Made by a program: the position numbers and the translations under genes. From Bacteroidales bacterium (lineage in GTDB: Bacteria; Bacteroidota; Bacteroidia; Bacteroidales; JAIOZK01), in NCBI GenBank assembly GCA_021738625.1, contig JAIPBS010000030.1, positions 1-46,878 of the forward strand: 46,878 nt of DNA. The letters are read 5' to 3'. The stretch's first letter is position 1, and each line of letters starts with the position of its first letter. The notes beneath the pieces are model-generated. The model was not told where the DNA came from, made no database searches, and saw only the letters and a list, made by a program, of their open reading frames with translations. Shown one piece after another: positions 1 through 8,246 of this stretch.

Positions 1-157
1 CGCAGGTTTGCGAAAGATTTTTTTGGTTGTTCTCGGAAGAAATTGTATTTTTATTCACGGGGTAAATTTTTTATGTTAAATGTCACCTCAAAGATATTGA
101 ATATCAATGAGATAACAAAATTATTTACCCCCTTTTTTTATTTTTTGTGAATTATTC
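1..157. other. non-coding left edge with an inverted repeat
   Basis: AT-rich sequence with stops in the frames I checked and no recognisable protein. GGGGTAAAT at 59-67 is the exact reverse complement of ATTTACCCC at 123-131. The second arm is followed by a run of T, so the pair could act as a weak long-loop terminator, or mark the edge of the rearrangement that truncated the sensor gene to its right. I see no promoter I trust here. Confidence 0.4.
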
Positions 158-316
158 AGGCTAAAGCAAAACCTTGAAGATCAGGTAAAGGAAAAAACAA
201 CTGAATTGCAGGAACGCATCGACGAACTGGAACGTTACCACGATGCAACCGTTGAAAGAGAGTTCCGTATGAAAGAACTCAGTGAAGAGATTGCTAAACT
301 CAAAAGTGAAATGTAA
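158..316 (+). pseudogene. 3' remnant of a PAS/SBP sensor gene (coiled-coil tail only)
   Basis: The frame ending at the TAA at 314-316 encodes about 52 residues, beginning RLKQNLEDQVKEKT and ending KLKSEM. It closely parallels the last ~50 residues of the next gene (LKNQLQTEVEQKTRELKERI and onward) and the linker after the PAS domain of the histidine kinase after that. Upstream of about 158 the frame runs into non-homologous AT-rich sequence and a stop at 113-115, so the sensing and PAS parts are absent. It is best read as the surviving tail of a third paralogous sensor, lost by deletion or recombination. There is no plausible start codon or ribosome-binding site. A genuine short coiled-coil protein starting at an internal ATG is possible but unlikely. 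Confidence 0.7.
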
Positions 317-333
317 CATAAATCATAAAACTT

Positions 334-1770
334 GTGATACAGTATAAAAAAATAATTGTGTTTTTAAAGGTCAGCATAGCACCTATTTTACTTTTGGTAA
401 ACTTTGCAGGTATGGCTGATACGAACCCGGTAAAGGTAGGCCTTTACCAGAACAGGCCCAAAGTTTTCACCAATGACAATACCGGGCCTGCCGGGATATT
501 TGTTGAACTGCTGGATGAAATTGCACTTCAGGAAAATTGGGAAATTGAATATGTTGAATGTCAATGGGGACAATGCCTGGAAGACCTGAAAACCGGAAAA
601 ATCGATTTAATGCTTGATGTGGCATTTTCGACAGATCGGGATAATTATTTTGATTTTAATATCACACCTGTTATTGAAAGCTGGTCGCAGATTTATGCTT
701 CTCCGAAGATAAAACTTAAGAACTTGTATAATTTATCCGGTAAAAGAGTTGTTGTTTTAAAAAATGCAATCCAGGTAGATGTTTTTGAAAATCTGATGGC
801 AGGCTTTGGATATGAATATGAACAAATCACCGCCAACTCTTATGAAGAAGCCTTTGGCATGGTTCAGGATGGCAAGGCTGATGCCGTGATCGCCAACCGA
901 TTGTTTGGTGATTTCCACTTTGAAAAATTTGGATTAAACAAAACACCGGTGGTTTTTAATCCGGTACAACTACATTTTGCTGTCGCAGAGGGGAAAAATA
1001 CATTTCTGTTAAAAACGATTGACAAGTATCTAAACATGTGGATTGAAACCTCCAATTCATTTTATTATGATACTTTAAAAAAGCATCTCGGCCCGCATAT
1101 CAGGACGACTGAGAAGCGGTTCCCATTGTTGCTGTTGATTACCATTTCCTTATTGTTGATATTGACCTTGTTTATACTTCTGTTATTTCGCCGCAGGGTT
1201 AGAACTAAGTCTCATTACCTGGAGGGCACCCGGGAAAAATTAAAGCAGGAAGAATACAAATTTAGGAACTACATTGAGAATGCTCCTTTTGGAATTTTTG
1301 TTGCTGATGAAAATGGGTATTATCTGGAGGTTAACCCTGCATCAGAAAAAATTACCGAATATAAACGCAACGAGTTGATTGGAATGCACATAAGGGATCT
1401 GACACCTGAAGAAGAATACAAGAATGCAGGTCAGCACTTTCGATCGGTTGTGGAAACAGGCAAAGCAACTGGGGTATATCAATTCAAAAAGAAGACCGGT
1501 GAGATGGGCTTCTGGACCGTGGATGCTGTAAAAATCTCCGACACAAGGTTTCTGGCCATGGTTCAGGATATTACCGATAGGGTGAAAACAGAAATAGAAC
1601 TGAAGGAACTTAAAAACCAACTGCAAACAGAGGTTGAGCAGAAAACTCGTGAATTAAAGGAACGCATTAGCGAACTGGAACATTTTCATGAAGTAACCAT
1701 CGAACGGGAATTTCGGATTAATGAGTTAAATGAAGAAATAAAAAGGCTTAAGAGGGGTCAAGATGATTAA
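334..1770 (+). CDS. membrane sensor: periplasmic binding domain plus PAS, no output domain
   Basis: 478 residues from a GTG start. Order: signal peptide or membrane anchor (about 1-28); an SBP_bac_3-like periplasmic domain (about 32-255) of the kind seen in BvgS-type sensors; one strong membrane segment (about 262-286, FPLLLLITISLLLILTLF) followed by Arg residues; a cytoplasmic PAS domain (about 312-418, ending MVQDITDRVK); and a charged coiled coil to the C-terminus. There is no HisKA, HATPase, GGDEF, EAL or HTH motif, so on its own it senses but cannot signal. Its 3' end overlaps the start of the next gene (a kinase with the same sensing architecture) by 8 nt, so the two are probably translationally coupled and may work as a pair. 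The ligand is unknown; this domain class often binds amino acids or other small polar solutes. Confidence 0.8.
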   Translation: MIQYKKIIVFLKVSIAPILLLVNFAGMADTNPVKVGLYQNRPKVFTNDNTGPAGIFVELLDEIALQENWEIEYVECQWGQCLEDLKTGKIDLMLDVAFSTDRDNYFDFNITPVIESWSQIYASPKIKLKNLYNLSGKRVVVLKNAIQVDVFENLMAGFGYEYEQITANSYEEAFGMVQDGKADAVIANRLFGDFHFEKFGLNKTPVVFNPVQLHFAVAEGKNTFLLKTIDKYLNMWIETSNSFYYDTLKKHLGPHIRTTEKRFPLLLLITISLLLILTLFILLLFRRRVRTKSHYLEGTREKLKQEEYKFRNYIENAPFGIFVADENGYYLEVNPASEKITEYKRNELIGMHIRDLTPEEEYKNAGQHFRSVVETGKATGVYQFKKKTGEMGFWTVDAVKISDTRFLAMVQDITDRVKTEIELKELKNQLQTEVEQKTRELKERISELEHFHEVTIEREFRINELNEEIKRLKRGQDD

Positions 1771-3919
1771 TTATGCGAAGTATTACCTGATGCTGAGTTT
1801 GGTTTTGAAAACCGGATTTATCTTTGCCATATCAGGGGCGCAAACAAACTATCTTCCGGGCGATACAATTTACATTGCTTCCGAACCCGATTATCCTCCT
1901 TATTGCATAATAGATGCAAACGGCTATGCCGACGGTTTTTCCGTTGAGCTTTTCAAAGCTTCAGCAGATGCTGTAGGCCTACAAGTTGATGTAAAAATTG
2001 GCATCTGGAATAAAATAATGAACGATCTTGCCGAAGGCAGGATTGACGCCCTTCCATTGGTTGGCCGCACACCCGAACGTGAAAAACTTTTTGATTTCAC
2101 CATGCCCTATCTCTCTTTGCATGGTGCAGTGTTCGTGCGGCAAGGAACAAGTGGAATCAATTCCATTGAAGATTTGCAGGGCAAAGAAGTCCTTGTTATG
2201 GAGGGGGACAATGCCGAGGAATTTGTAAGCCGGGAACAGCTCACCGATAAGATCATTACGACAAATACTTTTGAGGAAGCTTTCAGACTACTGTCCTCCG
2301 GAGAATATGACGCTGTCGTTACACAACGCGTTATGGGGCTGAGCCTTCTTAATCAACTGGGTATAAATAATATCATGGCGCTTGATTTCCAGTTACCCGG
2401 ATTCCGACAGGATTTTTGTTTTGCCGTTCAGGAAGGCGATTCCCTTTTGCTTGAACGATTGAACGAAGGTTTATCCATAGTTATCGCAAGCGATATGTAT
2501 AAAGAGATTAGATTGAAATGGTTTGGACCAGAAGAAAGGAGTGTGTCTTACAGGAACATTTTTTTAATTGTACTCCTCATCCTGATCCCCATTGTAATCA
2601 TTTTGATTGTAAGCTGGATAATTTCTCTGCGCAGAACGGTTAATAGTCGCACAAAAAGCCTGAACAAAGAAATTAAAGAGCGTAAAAAAGTGATTGATGC
2701 ACTAAAGATTAGCGAAGAAACATACCGCAATCTTTTCCAGAATGCACAGGTGGGTTTGTTCCGTACAAGAATATCCGACGGCCAGATCCTTGAGAGCAAT
2801 GAACAGCTGGCCCAAATGTTTGGCTATCCCGGTAGAAAGGAGATCATTGCCGATTACAAAACTTCTGTAAACTATGTGGACCCGGGAACCCGTGAGGAAA
2901 TGCTTCAACAAATAGAAATATATGGTTACGTACAAAATTTTGAAGCCCGTTTTTACAGGAAAGACCGTTCGATATTCTGGGCAAACTATTCTGCCAGAAT
3001 CAATAATGAACAGGGTTGGATTGAAGGAGTGGTTGAGGATATAACCGACCGGAAAGAAGCGGAGATCGAACTGCGACGGCTAAAAGAAAATCTTGAGAAA
3101 GAGGTGGAAGCGCGTACAACGGAATTGAACGAAAAAGTACAAAAACTTGACAAAAGTCAGAAAGCCATGTTATACATGGTAGAAGATTTGAACAGGATTG
3201 CAGCAGAGCTCAAAGAGGAGCGGCGCAAACTGAAAACATCCAACCAGGAACTTGAGGCATTTACTTACTCCGTGTCTCACGACCTGCGTGCACCGCTTAG
3301 GGCCATCAACGGATTTTCAAAATTCCTTCTCGACGACTACTCCGATCGTCTGGATGATGAGGGCAAAAGGTTTATCGATACCATTCGAAGAAATGCCTCT
3401 AAAATGGATCAATTGATCAGTGATCTGTTAAATCTGTCGAGGGTTTCAAGAAGCGAAATGAGATTGTCGGATGTGGATATGAAATCCGTGGCAGTTGAGA
3501 TATTTAATGATATTGCCGGCGAATCGGAGAAAAAAGAGGTTGAATTTGTTGTTGATGATTTACCCCGGGCAAAATGCGATCCGACCCTGATTAGGCAGGT
3601 ATGGGGAAACCTGATTGGTAATGCGCTGAAATACAGCGCCCACTCTAAAGTTAAAAAGATTGAAATTTCGGCTAAGCACAGCAAAGAAGAAACAAGCTGG
3701 TGCGTGAAAGACAGCGGTGCCGGCTTCGATCCCAAATATATGGATAAATTATTCGGTATTTTTCAAAGATTGCACAAAGCCGAGGATTATCCCGGAACAG
3801 GGGTGGGTCTAGCTATTGTCCAACGCATCATCCACCGACACGGGGGCAAGGTTCAGGCCAAAGGTGAAACCGGCAAGGGCGCTGAGTTTTGTTTTTCGTT
3901 ACCGCATATAGCTAAGTGA
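1763..3919 (+). CDS. SBP_bac_3-PAS sensor histidine kinase
   Basis: 718 residues, ATG overlapping the preceding stop. It has a signal peptide (about 1-26), a periplasmic solute-binding domain (about 32-258), a membrane segment (about 266-290, IFLIVLLILIPIVIILIV), a PAS domain (about 318-430), a long coiled coil, then a HisKA domain with phospho-acceptor His506 in SVSHDLRAPLRAINGF. The HATPase domain shows NLIGNALKYS (N box), DSGAGFD (G1) and GTGVGLAIVQRI (G2). The HDLRAPLRAI form and the LFGIFQRLHK motif are typical of the phytochrome-like kinase group whose partners are Rcp1-type response regulators, and one follows directly. A periplasmic ligand probably controls autophosphorylation. The last codons run into the first copy of an imperfect repeat, which may have replaced the original C-terminus. 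Confidence 0.9.
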   Translation: MINYAKYYLMLSLVLKTGFIFAISGAQTNYLPGDTIYIASEPDYPPYCIIDANGYADGFSVELFKASADAVGLQVDVKIGIWNKIMNDLAEGRIDALPLVGRTPEREKLFDFTMPYLSLHGAVFVRQGTSGINSIEDLQGKEVLVMEGDNAEEFVSREQLTDKIITTNTFEEAFRLLSSGEYDAVVTQRVMGLSLLNQLGINNIMALDFQLPGFRQDFCFAVQEGDSLLLERLNEGLSIVIASDMYKEIRLKWFGPEERSVSYRNIFLIVLLILIPIVIILIVSWIISLRRTVNSRTKSLNKEIKERKKVIDALKISEETYRNLFQNAQVGLFRTRISDGQILESNEQLAQMFGYPGRKEIIADYKTSVNYVDPGTREEMLQQIEIYGYVQNFEARFYRKDRSIFWANYSARINNEQGWIEGVVEDITDRKEAEIELRRLKENLEKEVEARTTELNEKVQKLDKSQKAMLYMVEDLNRIAAELKEERRKLKTSNQELEAFTYSVSHDLRAPLRAINGFSKFLLDDYSDRLDDEGKRFIDTIRRNASKMDQLISDLLNLSRVSRSEMRLSDVDMKSVAVEIFNDIAGESEKKEVEFVVDDLPRAKCDPTLIRQVWGNLIGNALKYSAHSKVKKIEISAKHSKEETSWCVKDSGAGFDPKYMDKLFGIFQRLHKAEDYPGTGVGLAIVQRIIHRHGGKVQAKGETGKGAEFCFSLPHIAK

Positions 3920-4164
3920 CCCGTTCACTCTGCTTCTGTCGTTTCATCGATCATATATTCCTTCCAAGATCGGTTCACTGGTAAGCTCTATCAAACCGCG
4001 GTGGGACAGTGGTCCGATTACTCGGAACCTGCTGTTCATTGTTCAAATGCCCTACCCAAGTAATCGGATCACTGGCAAGCTTCAGAGTGAAAGTGACCCG
4101 ATCTCATCAACCACCGTTTCGTTAATCATACGTCCTTTCCAAGTGATCGGTTCACTGGCAATTT
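3916..4164. repeat. imperfect direct repeats between kinase and response regulator genes
   Basis: Two related units of about 70 bp start with GTGACCCG at 3916 and 4093 and end in a core close to CCAAGTGATCGGTTCACTGG. The core occurs three times: 3964-3987, 4056-4082 and 4139-4164. Unit spacing is conserved (48 and 46 nt from GTGACC to CCAAG). The first unit overlaps the stop codon of the kinase. No coding potential is seen, and the 3920-4249 gap holds nothing else apart from an AT-rich stretch (about 4195-4249) that probably carries the promoter of the next gene. Function unknown; dispersed intergenic repeat copies are one reading. Confidence 0.7.
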
Positions 4165-4249
4165 GGAGGTAGAACGGGATATCTCCTTAAATTTGCTGAA
4201 CACTAATAAAAATTTATTAAATTTACATAATTATCAAAATATATTGAAA

Positions 4250-4699
4250 ATGAAAAAAACAGACCAGGTAGAAATCCTCCTTGTGGAAGACAACCCCGAT
4301 GACGCCGAAATGGCCCTTAGGGCTTTAAAGAAAAACAATCTTGCCAATAATATCCTGGTAGTTGGCGATGGTGAAGAAGCCCTGGATTTTATATTTGCCA
4401 GGGGTGAGTATAAAGTAAGATCATCCAAAAACAGACCCAAAATAATTCTGCTTGATCTGAAACTGCCCAAGGTCAGCGGTCTTGAAGTTTTAAAAGAACT
4501 TAAGGCAAACAAAAAAACCCGTATCATTCCGGTGATCGTGTTAACTTCCTCAAAGGAGGAAAGCGATATGTTCGAAAGTTACGAGTTGGGCGTTAACAGC
4601 TATATCGTAAAACCGGTGGATTTTGATAAATTTGTTGGTTCGGTTAAAGACCTGGGATTGTATTGGTTATTGCTTAATCAGCAACCAGGCGTTGATTAA
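4250..4699 (+). CDS. Rcp1-type single-domain response regulator
   Basis: 149 residues from ATG 4250. A longer in-frame TTG start at 4163 would begin inside an intergenic repeat, so it is rejected. It is one receiver domain: acidic pocket EDNPDD at residues 14-18, phospho-acceptor Asp69 in ILLDLKLP, the Thr/Ser of VLTSSKEE, and Lys of YIVKPVDF. The [14 protein letters not shown] and FIFARGEY signatures belong to the family of stand-alone regulators working with bacteriophytochrome-like kinases. There is no DNA-binding output, so it probably relays phosphate or acts by protein contact. Likely input is the kinase at 1763-3919; a possible downstream partner is the hybrid kinase at 4812. A partial duplication of its 3' end lies just after the stop. 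Confidence 0.88.
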   Translation: MKKTDQVEILLVEDNPDDAEMALRALKKNNLANNILVVGDGEEALDFIFARGEYKVRSSKNRPKIILLDLKLPKVSGLEVLKELKANKKTRIIPVIVLTSSKEESDMFESYELGVNSYIVKPVDFDKFVGSVKDLGLYWLLLNQQPGVD

Positions 4700-4752
4700 C
4701 GAATTTAAAAACGATTAAAAAGATTGTATTGGTTATTGCTTAATCAGCAACC
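4656..4752. repeat. 31-bp direct repeat duplicating the 3' end of the response regulator
   Basis: GATTGTATTGGTTATTGCTT, continuing to AATCAGCAACC, occurs at 4656-4686, inside the end of the response regulator gene, and again at 4722-4752 after its stop. The offset is 66 nt. The sequence before the second copy weakly resembles that before the first, so this looks like a tandem duplication of about 66 bp whose second copy has partly decayed. Confidence 0.85.
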
Positions 4753-4811
4753 CGGTGTCTGAGCTTTTTATCTAAGATGTTGTGAATTAAGCGTTTTATT
4801 TAAATATATTT

Positions 4812-7592
4812 ATGAAGGAGTTAAGGTTATTAATCGCCGAAGATTTGCCCGAGGATGCCGAAATGGCTCAAAGAGAGCTTAAAAATGAAGGTATTGAATT
4901 TATTGCAAGAGTGGTTGACAATAAAAGGGATTTTAAAAAGGAGATCATTCTATTTAAGCCCCACCTGGTTATATCCGATTATTCAATGCCTGCATTCGAT
5001 GGAATGGAGGCCCTTAAGATCACAAAAAAGGTGAGTGAAAACATTCCGCTTATCATTTTTACAGGTTCAATGAATGAAGAAACCGCAGTGGAGTGCATGA
5101 AAGCAGGAGCAACTGATTACGTGATCAAAGAACAGGTCAGACGACTTCCCTTTGCTGTTCGCGAAGCAATCGAGCATAGCAAAACAAAAGCTGAAAAGGA
5201 AAAATTTGAAAATCAACTTATTGAAAGTGAAAGAAAATTTCGGGACTTATTTTTCAACCATCTGGCCGTTAAGCTGATTATTGATCCACGAACCCTTGAA
5301 ATTGTTGAGGCCAATAAGGCGGCCGCAGAGTTTTATGGCTGGAGCATAAAGCAACTCCATAGGATGAAAATATCTGATATCAATCTCCTGGAGGAAGAGG
5401 TTGTCAAGAAGATATCGGAATCGGCCCTTAAATGCAAAAAGAAGCATCATAAATTAAAACATCGTCTGGCCAATGGATCTATAAAAACTGTTGATGTTTT
5501 TTCAAGCAGGGTGATGATAAGCGGAAAAGAGTTTCTGCATTCAATTATCCATGATATATCCGATCTTGACAGGGCTGAGAATATCAGAAGATTTTTGTAT
5601 GAGGTATCCCAATTATCCGCAAACAATCTTAATCTCGGGGATTATTTGAAAGCGATTCACGAAAAACTTCAATCCATTGTGAAGGCCGATAACTTTTATG
5701 TTGCAATTTACAATCGAAAAACCGATACCTATACATTTCCATACCATGCCGATCAATATGAAGATTTCACCTCGAACAAACCGGTTTCTTTAAAGGATAC
5801 CCTGACCGACTATGTTAGAAAGACCGAACAGCCACAGCTAATTACGGAAGAAAGGGAAAGGGAACTCAACAAGAAGCAAGTTTTAAAAATGGTCGGAAAA
5901 CCATCCCCCGTTTGGATTGGGGCGCCCCTGGTGGATGCTTCTAAAAATGAACTGATCGGGGTGATTGCTTTGCAGGATTACAAGAATAAAAATGCATATT
6001 CAATGCAGGATCTGGGCACTTTGCAGGTAATAGCTAATAATATTGGCACTTTTATTGAACGAATCAGATATCTTGAAAAACTAAAGCAAAGTGAGTTAAA
6101 TTATAAGTATTTATTTGAGAAAAATCCACACCCCATGTGGGTTTATGATTTAAAAACTCTTGCTTTTTTGGCTGTAAATAACACTGCTGTAAATAAATAT
6201 GGTTATTCAGAAGAAGAATTCCTTAAGATGAAATTGCCTGACATAAGGCCAAAAGAAGAAAGGGAAAGGCTGTTAAGCAATGTTGAAAACGAAACCGATC
6301 TAATTCAAACTTCTGGTCCCTGGTACCATAAGCTTAAAGACAGTAAAATAATTGATGTAGAGATACATTCACATGGATTGAATTTTATGGGCCATAGAGC
6401 CAGGCTGGTGATTGCTCATGATATTACAGAGCGCAGGAAATTTGAAAATGCTTTAATGAAAGCAAAAGAAAAAGCCGAAGAAAATGATAAACTGAAATCG
6501 GCCTTTCTGGCTAATATGAGCCACGAAATTCGCACACCCATGAACGGGATACTTGGTTTTCTTGATCTAATTCAAGACCCGGAACTTTCGCGGGAGGAAA
6601 TGAATGCTTATAAAGATGTTATTCGAAAAAGCGGCGATCGTTTGCTGAATACTATTAGTGATATTATTGAAATATCCAGGATTGAATCAGGAGAAATTTC
6701 GGTTGAAGAAGAACAAGTGGACATAAATGAACGGATAAGGTATTTCTTTGATTTTTTTAAGCCGGAGGCAGAACGCAATAATTTGCAATTCAAACTGAAT
6801 AATCAATTGCAAGACCAGAATATTCAGATAAAAACAGATCAAAGCAAGCTGGATTCCATTCTAACAAATTTCATTAAAAATGCCCTGAAGTTCACAGAAA
6901 AGGGATATGTTGAAATCGGATGTAAAATCGAATCCGGAGATTTGGTGTTTTATGTGAAAGACACCGGGCCGGGCATCCCGGAAGAAAAAAAGGAAAATAT
7001 CTTCGATCGGTTCGTGCAGGCAGACACCAGCCACACCAGGCCTTACGAAGGCTCGGGTCTCGGTCTTAGTATTTCCACAGCTTATGCTGAAATGCTTGGC
7101 GGTGAAATTGCAATCAATTCCGAGTTCAGGAAAGGAAGTACCTTTATTTTCAGCATGCCTTTTAAAGCAGATAATAATATTCAAGATGAACAGAAAGAAA
7201 AATCAAAATCCGAATCCGTCAAGATGCCAAAATCCAGCGAAAAAGCTGTGTTGATAGTGGAAGACGATTTCTCGAGCTTTGAACTGATCCGGATTATCCT
7301 TAAAAAGAAAAATCACAAGGTTTATCATGCACATCACGGGCAGGAAGCAATTGATGTTTTGAAAGATAAATCGGAAATCAGCCTGGTTTTGATGGATGTG
7401 AAAATGCCGGTTATGGATGGTTATGAAGCCACTGCTAAAATCAGGGAGTTTAATAAAGAAATTCCGATAATTGCCATAACCGCCTATGCCCTTGAAGGAG
7501 ATCGGGAAAAAGCTATAAAGGCAGGTTGCAACGATTACATTAGTAAGCCTGTTAAAAAAGCTCATCTGCTTGAGGTTATCAATAAATATTAG
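4812..7592 (+). CDS. hybrid histidine kinase: REC-PAS-GAF-PAS-HisKA-HATPase-REC
   Basis: 926 residues with no membrane segment, so probably cytoplasmic. N-terminal receiver (about 4-120) with Asp56 in ISDYSMPAFDGMEAL; PAS (about 138-255); GAF (about 265-420); second PAS (about 430-550); HisKA with His571 in NMSHEIRTPMNGILGF; HATPase with NFIKNALKFTE, DTGPGIP and GSGLGLSISTAY; and a C-terminal receiver (about 810-925) with Asp862 in LVLMDVKMPVMDGYEA. The N-terminal receiver shows the EDLPEDAEMAQRELK type of start seen in kinases controlled by an upstream phosphodonor. Following a sensor kinase and a single-domain regulator, it could be the next step of a phosphorelay. No Hpt protein or DNA-binding regulator is encoded nearby, so the final output is elsewhere. 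Separated from the regulator gene by 112 nt. Confidence 0.9.
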   Translation: MKELRLLIAEDLPEDAEMAQRELKNEGIEFIARVVDNKRDFKKEIILFKPHLVISDYSMPAFDGMEALKITKKVSENIPLIIFTGSMNEETAVECMKAGATDYVIKEQVRRLPFAVREAIEHSKTKAEKEKFENQLIESERKFRDLFFNHLAVKLIIDPRTLEIVEANKAAAEFYGWSIKQLHRMKISDINLLEEEVVKKISESALKCKKKHHKLKHRLANGSIKTVDVFSSRVMISGKEFLHSIIHDISDLDRAENIRRFLYEVSQLSANNLNLGDYLKAIHEKLQSIVKADNFYVAIYNRKTDTYTFPYHADQYEDFTSNKPVSLKDTLTDYVRKTEQPQLITEERERELNKKQVLKMVGKPSPVWIGAPLVDASKNELIGVIALQDYKNKNAYSMQDLGTLQVIANNIGTFIERIRYLEKLKQSELNYKYLFEKNPHPMWVYDLKTLAFLAVNNTAVNKYGYSEEEFLKMKLPDIRPKEERERLLSNVENETDLIQTSGPWYHKLKDSKIIDVEIHSHGLNFMGHRARLVIAHDITERRKFENALMKAKEKAEENDKLKSAFLANMSHEIRTPMNGILGFLDLIQDPELSREEMNAYKDVIRKSGDRLLNTISDIIEISRIESGEISVEEEQVDINERIRYFFDFFKPEAERNNLQFKLNNQLQDQNIQIKTDQSKLDSILTNFIKNALKFTEKGYVEIGCKIESGDLVFYVKDTGPGIPEEKKENIFDRFVQADTSHTRPYEGSGLGLSISTAYAEMLGGEIAINSEFRKGSTFIFSMPFKADNNIQDEQKEKSKSESVKMPKSSEKAVLIVEDDFSSFELIRIILKKKNHKVYHAHHGQEAIDVLKDKSEISLVLMDVKMPVMDGYEATAKIREFNKEIPIIAITAYALEGDREKAIKAGCNDYISKPVKKAHLLEVINKY

Positions 7593-7602
7593 CAATAGCT
7601 TA

Positions 7603-7672
7603 TTAGATTCAGTTATACCATTGATGCATAAGGACATGCAAACCTGTTCCGTATCCGTATAACCTTATACCC
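7603..7672 (+). repeat. inverted repeat, left arm (pairs with 8178-8246)
   Basis: TTAGATTCAGTTATACCATT at 7603-7622 is repeated in reverse complement ending at 8246. With short gaps and a few substitutions, similarity continues to about 7672 (GCATAAGG, GCAAACCTGTTCCG). The arms enclose the sigma-factor remnant and the peptide-transporter remnant. They could be ends of a decayed mobile unit, or two oppositely oriented copies of one broken gene, since both arms start LDSVIPL in the equivalent frame. Confidence 0.8.
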
Positions 7673-7806
7673 ATATACCTGGTCCATCTATAATACCAGG
7701 GCAGACTTTGTACCTTCAGCAGGCCTTTCAGTTATTGCTCAGAAAAATTTCCCATCCTTGAAACAATTTCGTATTTTTCAAGAAACAGGTATGAAAACAG
7801 CAAAAG

Positions 7807-8007
7807 ATGCTTGAACAAATGATCACAGATGAAGCATGCATGTTAAAGGTTAAAGGCCGACGACCTGGATGCGATGGTCCCCCTGTTCGACCGCTACCAC
7901 GAAAAACTTTACAACTTTTTTTTGCGTATGAAGTGATGATACCCGCTTCGGCCGAACTGAAAATCGAAACCATCAGCGGCAACATCTACCTGCGCGAAAA
8001 GAAATAG
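7807..8007 (+). pseudogene. chimeric remnant: start of an ECF sigma factor joined to the end of an adhesin-like gene
   Basis: One 66-codon frame is open, but its middle is nonsense. Its first residues (EACMLKVK) continue, after a 1-nt frame change at about 7854, as ADDLDAMVPLFDRYHEK then LYNFFLRM. That is the N-terminus of a Bacteroidota ECF RNA polymerase sigma factor. The distal part, back in the first frame, reads SAELKIETISGNIYLREKK then stop, which resembles the C-terminal beta-repeat end of DUF4097-type putative adhesins. Such adhesin genes can lie downstream of an ECF sigma gene in this phylum. I infer a large internal deletion that fused the 5' end of the sigma gene to the 3' end of a downstream gene, plus a one-base insertion. 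It should have no function. The alternative, a real 66-residue protein, does not explain the out-of-frame sigma match. Confidence 0.7.
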
Positions 8008-8010
8008 ACA

Positions 8011-8058
8011 ATCCTTTTTTTTGTCGCAGGATGCGATCGTAAGCAAATAATGAAAGGG
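8011..8058 (-). pseudogene. tail of a POT-family transporter gene (duplicate of the end of 12702-14147)
   Basis: The minus strand reads SLFAYDRILRQKKG here, matching the last residues SLFAYDRILRSKKG of the intact transporter at 12702. DNA identity is high over about 40 nt (CGCAGGATGCG.TCGTAAGCAA and neighbours) and fades beyond. The stop codon present in the intact copy is lost. It is the last trace of a second POT-type gene. Confidence 0.75.
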
Positions 8059-8177
8059 CTGGGGGGTTACTTTGCTGGATAAATTATCAGTACATTTTCC
8101 TCTTCAAGATAACAGGAAGCACTGTATGTGGTTTTCCATTGATCTGCATTAAAGGATAAGGTATGTAAACGTTCATT

Positions 8178-8246
8178 AATGATATACCGATTCGGAACAG
8201 GTTTGCAATGATTTACCTTATGCTTCAATGGTATAACTGAATCTAA
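8178..8246 (-). repeat. inverted repeat, right arm (pairs with 7603-7672)
   Basis: Reverse complement partner of the repeat at 7603; the terminal 18 nt (8229-8246) are exact. On the minus strand it lies inside a 65-codon open frame (8264 to 8067; LDSVIPLKHKVNHCKPV near the start, EEENVLIIYPAK at the end) that I do not recognise and cannot support as a gene. A smaller hairpin also occurs here: CTGAATCT at 8237-8244 with AGATTCAG at 8273-8280. Confidence 0.75.

Noticed and set aside
4163..4249. Upstream TTG start of the response regulator
   Set aside because: It starts in an intergenic repeat and adds residues foreign to the family.
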